Assembly (NCBI GenBank): GCA_905215115.1
Contig: CAJMOP010000062.1
Coordinates: 1 to 11,316 of the forward strand
Length of the DNA: 11,316 nt
DNA from: an uncultured bacterium
Lineage (GTDB): Bacteria > Actinomycetota > Coriobacteriia > Coriobacteriales > Coriobacteriaceae
Direction of reading: 5' to 3'
Positions 7,287 to 11,316 of the stretch are shown here, in pieces. Position numbers and translations under genes: made by a program. Under the pieces are notes generated by a model. That model did not search any database and was not told the DNA's origin. It was given only the letters and a program-made list of their open reading frames with translations. Positions within the stretch are counted from its first letter, which is position 1. The number at the start of each line of letters is the position of its first letter.

Positions 7287-7670
7287 ATGTTTAAATATGG
7301 CAAAAAAGCCGGCTACATGGGTATTGCGCTGCTCGTGCTTGCGGTGATTCCGCTGGTGGTCGCAGCGTGTGTTATCCCCAACATTGGTCCCGAGGTGGCA
7401 ACAAAGTTTAATGCCGCCGGCGAGGTGACGCGCTGGGGCAAGAGCTACGAGTTGCTGGCACTGCCGGTGCTCAACCTGCTGCTGAGCGTGGCGACATACT
7501 TTACGGCAGGACGCCAGGCAAAGAACAATGAGGACTCCGCCGCCATGGCGCGCATCGTGTGCGAACGCTACCTGCGCAACGGTTGCATCACGGGTGTGTT
7601 CCTCAACGTGGTTAACGTTTACTTTATGTACTCGGCGATTACCGGAACGGGCTTTGGCCTAGGCTTTTAG
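7287..7670 (+). CDS. small membrane protein, DUF1648/SdpI-type N-terminus
   Basis: This 127-residue protein has three predicted membrane helices at about 9-30, 54-74 and 98-120. Between the first two lies PNIGPEVATKFNAAGEVTRW, which matches the DUF1648 pattern of a short extracytoplasmic loop with x-FNAxGExxRWG, as found in SdpI-like immunity/signal proteins and many uncharacterised membrane proteins. It is shorter than SdpI and has no further domain. The gene starts 11 bases after the ychF stop, and its AAGGA ribosome binding site overlaps that stop codon, so it is very likely in the ychF operon. Function is unknown; proximity to ychF does not itself imply a shared role. Confidence 0.85.
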   Translation: MFKYGKKAGYMGIALLVLAVIPLVVAACVIPNIGPEVATKFNAAGEVTRWGKSYELLALPVLNLLLSVATYFTAGRQAKNNEDSAAMARIVCERYLRNGCITGVFLNVVNVYFMYSAITGTGFGLGF

Positions 7671-7679
7671 CTTGCGCCT

Positions 7680-8069
7680 TTAGGCAACGAGCCTGCACGC
7701 ATATTCAATGGCTGCTGCGAGGCCGCCGCTCGATCGTGGTTTAAAGACCATATCGGCGGCGGCCTCGTTTTCGTATCCAGCGCCGCGAAGGGCGAGTGCG
7801 ATACCGGCTTCCAGGAGAAGGGGCAGACCGCGTTGGCTGGTTGCGATTACGGCAGCCTGATTGAGCGAGCAGCTATGCGCTTGGCATTGGATGGCAAGTT
7901 CGCCTTGCGCCGGGCAAGGGACCAGAACGGCGGCGACGCGACTTGATAGCAATGCAAATGCTGTGCGCTCATCGGGCGAAAGGCATTCGGCTTCAACGAC
8001 GACGAGCTTGGGCGGTGCGCTGTTTGTGCGAAGCGTGGCTCGGTACATGCGGACCGAAGAACCCGACAT
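7680..8069 (-). CDS. uncharacterised 129-residue protein divergent from an XRE regulator
   Basis: I do not recognise this protein. Reading leftward, ATG at 8069 is preceded by AGGAG with a 6-base spacer, which is better than a TTG at 8093 that would add eight residues. The product is rich in Ala, Leu and Ser, with alternating beta/alpha character: a buried strand KLVVVEAE, another VAAVLVPCP, an amphipathic helix, and a C-terminal ADMVFKPRSSGGLAAAIEYA. That last part resembles the end of a receiver or Rossmann-like domain (strand, Lys-Pro, helix), but the phosphoacceptor pocket of a true receiver is not evident. There is no signal peptide or membrane helix. Cys residues cluster mid-protein (PCPAQ, IQCQAHSCS). 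It is convergent with the ychF operon, whose terminator lies in its 3' end, and divergent from the regulator at 8146. It may be that regulator's target; no toxin motif is visible. Confidence 0.7.
   Translation of the reverse strand: MSGSSVRMYRATLRTNSAPPKLVVVEAECLSPDERTAFALLSSRVAAVLVPCPAQGELAIQCQAHSCSLNQAAVIATSQRGLPLLLEAGIALALRGAGYENEAAADMVFKPRSSGGLAAAIEYACRLVA
7718..7771 (+). terminator. intrinsic terminator of the ychF operon inside the convergent gene
   Basis: CGAGGCCGCCGC (7718-7729) pairs perfectly with GCGGCGGCCTCG (7756-7767). The 26-base centre can pair further: CGAT 7731-7734 with ATCG 7752-7755, and TGGT 7737-7740 with ACCA 7747-7750. Four T follow at 7768-7771 on the plus strand only. 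It lies about 48 bases after the stop of the small membrane protein gene, so it would end rightward transcription, yet it is made of codons of the leftward gene at 7680-8069. Confidence 0.7.
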
Positions 8070-8091
8070 AGAAAACTCCTGTGTATTCGGC

Positions 8092-8117
8092 AAAACGTAA
8101 ACTATAGTTTACGTTTT
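8092..8117. promoter_or_regulatory. 26-bp perfect palindrome, probable operator of the divergent XRE regulator
   Basis: AAAACGTAAAC (8092-8102), TATA (8103-8106) and the exact complement GTTTACGTTTT (8107-8117) make a flawless 26-bp palindrome in the 76-base gap between two divergent starts (8069 leftward, 8146 rightward). The central ACTATAGT offers a TATAGT -10-like hexamer on both strands, at suitable distances from both genes. The two-fold symmetry suits a dimeric HTH repressor that would shut off both genes at once. Autoregulation is inference; the symmetry is observed. Confidence 0.8.
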
Positions 8118-8145
8118 TGTTCAGCTCCATTTCAAACTCGGCTGC

Positions 8146-8364
8146 ATGGACGAACGTGCGAAACAGATTCTTGGCAAGCGAGTCGAGCAGACGCGCAAGG
8201 ACCTTGGTATCTCCAAGGTCGATTTTTGTGTGGCAGCAGGAATCAGCCGTCCCTATCTCGACAGAATCGAAGATGGGACGGCAAATTTCACGCTCAAGGT
8301 TCTATTTAAGATCGCGCCCGCACTCGGCATGACGGTGTCAGAGCTTCTCGAGGGGATCGAATAG
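8146..8364 (+). CDS. small XRE-family HTH transcriptional regulator
   Basis: This 72-residue protein is almost entirely one Cro/C1-type helix-turn-helix domain. Residues about 8-66 give the five-helix pattern: RVEQTRKDLGISKVDF, then CVAAGISRPYLDRIEDG as the HTH proper (the second, recognition helix around SRPYLDRIE), then FTLKVLFKIAPALGMTVSELL. There is no second domain, so sensing would have to come from a partner or from protein level alone. The ATG at 8146 is the only plausible start in frame, since a stop lies at 8098. No Shine-Dalgarno sequence is evident upstream, which is unusual here. It diverges from the unknown gene at 7680-8069 across a 26-bp palindrome and is convergent with ansA 22 bases downstream. 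Likely role: local repressor of the divergent gene and of itself. Confidence 0.88.
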   Translation: MDERAKQILGKRVEQTRKDLGISKVDFCVAAGISRPYLDRIEDGTANFTLKVLFKIAPALGMTVSELLEGIE

Positions 8365-8386
8365 GGGATACCCGTCGATAACTGAA

Positions 8387-9400
8387 TTACGCCATCGGGA
8401 CGCGGTCGTGGTTGACTTGGCTGTAGAACAGGCGCTGAATCTCGGCCGCATCACGTGACTGGCCGAGTGCCCACATGGTTTTGGCCACGAGCGTCTCGGT
8501 GGTCATGTCATCGCCGCGCAGAATGCCCGGATGATCGGCGTAAGCGCGGCCGACCTCATAAACGCCCAGGTCGAGGCCCTCTTCGGGGACCTGCGTGGTC
8601 ATAACGACGGTGCGACCCGAATCGACCCAGCGGAAAATTGCCTCTTGGAACGACTCGCCGGACTCGCCAAACTCGGGAATACCGCCAATGCCAAAGGTCT
8701 CCAGAATCACGGCGTCGTAGCTATCGGCAAGGGCGTCGAGGATGCCCGGGTTTACGCCGGGCGTAAGCTTGAGTACAAATACGCGCGGGTCGATGCTGTC
8801 GTAGAAACGAACCGGGTTCTCGTTCTGGTGAGTGCCGTGGAGTCCGTTGCGAACGATGCGGTCGTTGCGGATATAGGCAATGGGCGGATAGTTGACGCTA
8901 ATGAACGCGTTAAAGCTCATGGTACGCTGCTTGCGGGCGCGCGTGCCGGCGATGGCCACACCGCCAAACACGATCGAAACGTCGTGCGAATGCTTGTCGA
9001 GCGCATAGAGTAGGCTCTGGTACAGATTGAGCTTGGCATCGGTAAAGGGATTGCCCATGGGCTTTTGCGAGCCGGTGAGTACGATAGGCTTGGGGCTGTC
9101 CTGAATCAGATAGGAAAGCGCCGCCGCGGTGTAGCTCATGGTGTCGGTGCCGTGCAGAATCACGAAGCCGTCGTGGTCGGCATAACCCTCGACGATGACG
9201 TCGCGGATACGCATCCAGTCACTGGGGCGCATATTGGTGCTGTCGATGTTCATGGGCTGCACGACGTCGAGCTCGCAGAGGCCCGAGATCTCGGGGACGC
9301 TCTGGGCGAGCTCCTCACCGGTCAGGGCGGGGGAGAGGCCGTTGCCGTCCTCGGTCGATGCGATGGTGCCGCCCGTGGCGATGAGAAGGATGCGCTTCAT
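8387..9400 (-). CDS. ansA: type I (cytoplasmic) L-asparaginase
   Basis: This 337-residue asparaginase hydrolyses L-asparagine to aspartate and ammonia. The N-terminal catalytic motif ATGGTIAS puts the nucleophile Thr at T12; the second motif HGTDTM at 83-88 supplies T85 and D86. S54 in DSTNM is the expected substrate contact, and a Lys in the TRARKQRT segment (K157) is the likely catalytic lysine. The late motif LETFGIGGIP (233-242) is also characteristic. There is no signal peptide, so it is the cytoplasmic class rather than the periplasmic AnsB class. The start at 9400 is chosen because the product then begins MKRILLIATGGTIAS directly, with AGGAA about 7 bases upstream; an upstream in-frame ATG at 9472 would add 24 residues unlike the family. 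Asparaginase/glutaminase specificity cannot be read with certainty. It diverges from guaA. Confidence 0.93.
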   Translation of the reverse strand: MKRILLIATGGTIASTEDGNGLSPALTGEELAQSVPEISGLCELDVVQPMNIDSTNMRPSDWMRIRDVIVEGYADHDGFVILHGTDTMSYTAAALSYLIQDSPKPIVLTGSQKPMGNPFTDAKLNLYQSLLYALDKHSHDVSIVFGGVAIAGTRARKQRTMSFNAFISVNYPPIAYIRNDRIVRNGLHGTHQNENPVRFYDSIDPRVFVLKLTPGVNPGILDALADSYDAVILETFGIGGIPEFGESGESFQEAIFRWVDSGRTVVMTTQVPEEGLDLGVYEVGRAYADHPGILRGDDMTTETLVAKTMWALGQSRDAAEIQRLFYSQVNHDRVPMA

Positions 9401-9668
9401 GCTGGTATTCCTATCGGTTTTGTCGCCGCAAGGGCGGAGTCGTTCGGCAGTATTGTGGCACAGGGCGTCCAATGTTCAAACGTAATACATCATCTGTAAT
9501 GTTTAGTAATACTTCAATTGCCGTCAAATAAGGGCCCAGGTCGTGCGTTTGCCGTGCGCTGATGGCCGCGAGGGACGAGAAACCCCATATAACGTGTACA
9601 CTATGGAAGTTATTTTCGTTCATTCACGCGGGTGGGCACCGGCTCCCCGCCAACAAGAGGGGGAAACC
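9401..9668. other. 268-base divergent control region between ansA and guaA
   Basis: No gene is supported here. An AT-rich block at about 9478-9530 contains three short direct repeats of GTAAT at 9482, 9496 and 9506 (GTAATAC, GTAATG, GTAATAC), and on the minus strand TTGACG at 9527-9522 and TTGAAC near 9478 are possible -35 boxes for ansA, none with a strong -10. On the plus side, TATAAC at 9588-9593 and TACACT at 9597-9602 are possible -10 boxes for guaA without good -35 partners. GCGGG (9628-9632) and CCCGC (9646-9650) can form a short stem just before the guaA ribosome binding site. I see no purine riboswitch core. Confidence 0.4.
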
Positions 9669-11267
9669 ATGGATCAAAAGGCTTCCGCAAAGGTCCTCGT
9701 ACTCGACTTTGGTGCGCAGTACGGTCAGCTCATTGCCCGTCGCGTCCGCGACCTCAACGTGTATTCCGAGATCGTTTCCTGCGACATCTCGGCCGATGAG
9801 ATTCGCGAGATGAACGCCTCTGCGCTCATCCTTTCCGGCGGCCCGGCCTCCGTGTACGCCGAGGACGCTCCGTCCATCGATCCCGCCATCTTTGACCTTG
9901 GCCTTCCCGTCCTGGGCTTTTGCTACGGCCATCAGATCACGGCCGTGACGCTCGGCGGCAAGGTCGGCCACTCCGAGGTGGGCGAATACGGCCGCGCCAC
10001 CATCACGCGTACGGCCGGCGCCAAGCTCTTTAACTCCACGCCCATGGAGCAGACCGTGTGGATGAGCCACCGCGACGCCGTGTCCGAGGTGCCCGAGGGC
10101 TTTACCGTTACCGCCAGCACCGACGTGTGCCCGGTTGCCGCCATGGAGTGCGTCGAGCGCAAGATCTTCACCACGCAGTTCCACCCCGAGGTCAAGCACT
10201 CCGAGTACGGTCAGCAGCTGCTGAGCAACTTCCTGTTTGAGATCTGCGGCCTGGAGCCCAACTGGAGCATGGACAACCTGGTCGAGACCATGACGGCTGA
10301 GTTCCGCGAGAAGGTCGGCGACGACCGCGTGATTCTGGCCCTGTCCGGTGGCGTCGACTCCTCCGTCGTGGCTGCGCTGGGCGCCCGCGCCGTGGGCAAG
10401 CAGATGACCTGCGTGTTCATCAACCACGGTCTGCTGCGCAAGGGTGAGCCCGAGCAGGTGGAGGAGGTCTTCACCAAGCAGTTTGACGTCGACTTTATCC
10501 ACGTCCACGCCGAGGACCGTTATGCCGAGCTTCTGGCCGGCGTGACCGAGCCCGAGGAGAAGCGCCGCATCATCGGTACGCAGTTCTGGAAAGAGTTCTT
10601 CGCCGTGGCGCAGCAGCTCGAGACCGATGGCAAGCCGGTCAAGTACCTGGCTCAGGGCACCATCTACCCCGACATCATCGAGTCCGGCGCTCGCAAGACG
10701 GGCGGCAAGACGGCCACCATCAAGAGCCACCACAACCTGATTCCGTTCCCCGAGGGCGTGCACTTCGACCTTATCGAGCCGCTCGATCACTTCTTTAAGG
10801 ACGAGGTCCGCGCGCTTGGCCTGGCGCTGGGCCTGCCGGGTCACATCGTGTTCCGTCAGCCCTTCCCGGGCCCGGGCCTGGCCATCCGCATCATCGGTGC
10901 GGTCGACAAGGAGAAGCTCGAGATCCTCAAGAATGCCGACGCCATCGTGCGCGAGGAGCTCGACGCCTACAACCAGCGCCTGTTTGAGCAGACCGGCGAG
11001 CGCAACTCCGAGCACAGCTGCTGGCAGTATTTTGCGGTCCTGCCCGACATCAAGTCCGTTGGCGTTATGGGCGACGAGCGCACCTATCAGCGCCCGATCA
11101 TCTTGCGCGCCGTGGAGTCCAGCGACGCCATGACCGCCGACTGGGCCAAGCTGCCCTACGACGTCCTGGCCCGCATCTCCGGCCGCATCGTTGCCGAGGT
11201 CCCTGGCGCCAACCGCGTCTGCTACGACATCACGTCCAAGCCGCCCGCGACGATCGAGTGGGAATAA
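9669..11267 (+). CDS. guaA: GMP synthase (glutamine-hydrolysing)
   Basis: This 532-residue single-chain GMP synthetase makes GMP from XMP, ATP and glutamine, the last step of de novo guanine nucleotide synthesis. The N-terminal class I glutamine amidotransferase (about 8-193) has the nucleophile C85 in GFCYGHQ and the triad partners H172 and E174 in QFHPEV. The ATP pyrophosphatase domain carries the PP-loop SGGVDSS at 226-232. The C-terminal dimerisation/XMP-binding domain has RQPFPGPGLAIRI around 396-408 and ends KPPATIEWE, the canonical terminus. The ATG at 9669 has GAGGGGG five bases upstream and gives the expected start before VLVLDFGAQYGQLIARRVR; in-frame upstream codons back to 9543 have no family support. 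Domain order and length are normal. It diverges from ansA and has no cotranscribed neighbour in the window. Confidence 0.97.
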   Translation: MDQKASAKVLVLDFGAQYGQLIARRVRDLNVYSEIVSCDISADEIREMNASALILSGGPASVYAEDAPSIDPAIFDLGLPVLGFCYGHQITAVTLGGKVGHSEVGEYGRATITRTAGAKLFNSTPMEQTVWMSHRDAVSEVPEGFTVTASTDVCPVAAMECVERKIFTTQFHPEVKHSEYGQQLLSNFLFEICGLEPNWSMDNLVETMTAEFREKVGDDRVILALSGGVDSSVVAALGARAVGKQMTCVFINHGLLRKGEPEQVEEVFTKQFDVDFIHVHAEDRYAELLAGVTEPEEKRRIIGTQFWKEFFAVAQQLETDGKPVKYLAQGTIYPDIIESGARKTGGKTATIKSHHNLIPFPEGVHFDLIEPLDHFFKDEVRALGLALGLPGHIVFRQPFPGPGLAIRIIGAVDKEKLEILKNADAIVREELDAYNQRLFEQTGERNSEHSCWQYFAVLPDIKSVGVMGDERTYQRPIILRAVESSDAMTADWAKLPYDVLARISGRIVAEVPGANRVCYDITSKPPATIEWE

Positions 11268-11316
11268 ATCGAGTTGCTTAAAAAAGCCAGTGTTTATGCG
11301 GGTTTCAGCGATTTCG
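11268..11316. other. short tail after guaA
   Basis: The last 49 bases contain no gene and no convincing terminator hairpin. A run of six A at 11280-11285 is followed by unremarkable sequence up to the edge. Confidence 0.3.

Noticed and set aside
7680..8364. Type II toxin-antitoxin module
   Set aside because: The genes are divergent rather than in one operon with overlapping ends, and the unknown protein shows no known toxin motif; a regulator with its target is the simpler reading.
9540..9668. Purine riboswitch upstream of guaA
   Set aside because: No three-way-junction core or conserved loop sequences are visible, only a weak 5-bp stem near the ribosome binding site.
9543..9668. N-terminal extension of guaA from an upstream in-frame start
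   Set aside because: The extra 42 residues do not resemble the GMP synthase family, while ATG 9669 has a good ribosome binding site and the canonical N-terminus.

Overview
The window is high-GC bacterial DNA (about 60% GC by eye) with dense, mostly co-oriented genes, strong AGGAGG-type ribosome binding sites and heavy use of GAG, AAG, CTG and GCC codons. Gene content (anaerobic fermentative alcohol and glycerol dehydrogenases, a multi-cluster ferredoxin protein, no respiratory genes) together with sequence style suggests a gut Coriobacteriia, most likely Collinsella or a close relative. This assignment is inference from pattern, not from a search.

Layout, left to right. Bases 1-556 hold the 5' part of a leftward gene with a TPR-like helical protein. 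Bases 557-1055 are a gene-poor 500-base gap that resembles a dispersed repeat or decayed sequence, ending in a 9-bp perfect inverted repeat just upstream of the next gene. Bases 1056-4679 are a cluster of three consecutive rightward metal-dependent dehydrogenases of the iron-containing ADH superfamily: an AdhE-type alcohol dehydrogenase, a canonical glycerol dehydrogenase (gldA), and a diverged GldA paralogue. Intrinsic terminators follow the first two, and a 65-base palindromic element lies before the third. Bases 4831-6084 encode a four-cluster 4Fe-4S protein with a central Cys-rich domain and a charged helical tail. Bases 6199-7670 hold ychF and a small DUF1648-type membrane protein as a likely operon, whose terminator appears to lie inside the 3' end of the convergent gene at 7680-8069. 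That unknown gene is divergent from a 72-residue XRE-type regulator, and a 26-bp perfect palindrome lies between them. A leftward type I asparaginase (ansA) and a rightward GMP synthase (guaA) complete the window.

Functionally, most of the window is housekeeping and fermentation: NADH reoxidation and glycerol/dihydroxyacetone conversion (three dehydrogenases), electron transfer (Fe-S protein), translation-linked ATPase (ychF), nitrogen and nucleotide metabolism (ansA, guaA). I see no CRISPR array, tRNA, rRNA, transposase, integrase or recognisable defence system. The least explained parts are the regulator/unknown gene pair with its large palindrome, the diverged GldA paralogue, the four-cluster Fe-S protein, and the two repeat-like intergenic stretches.
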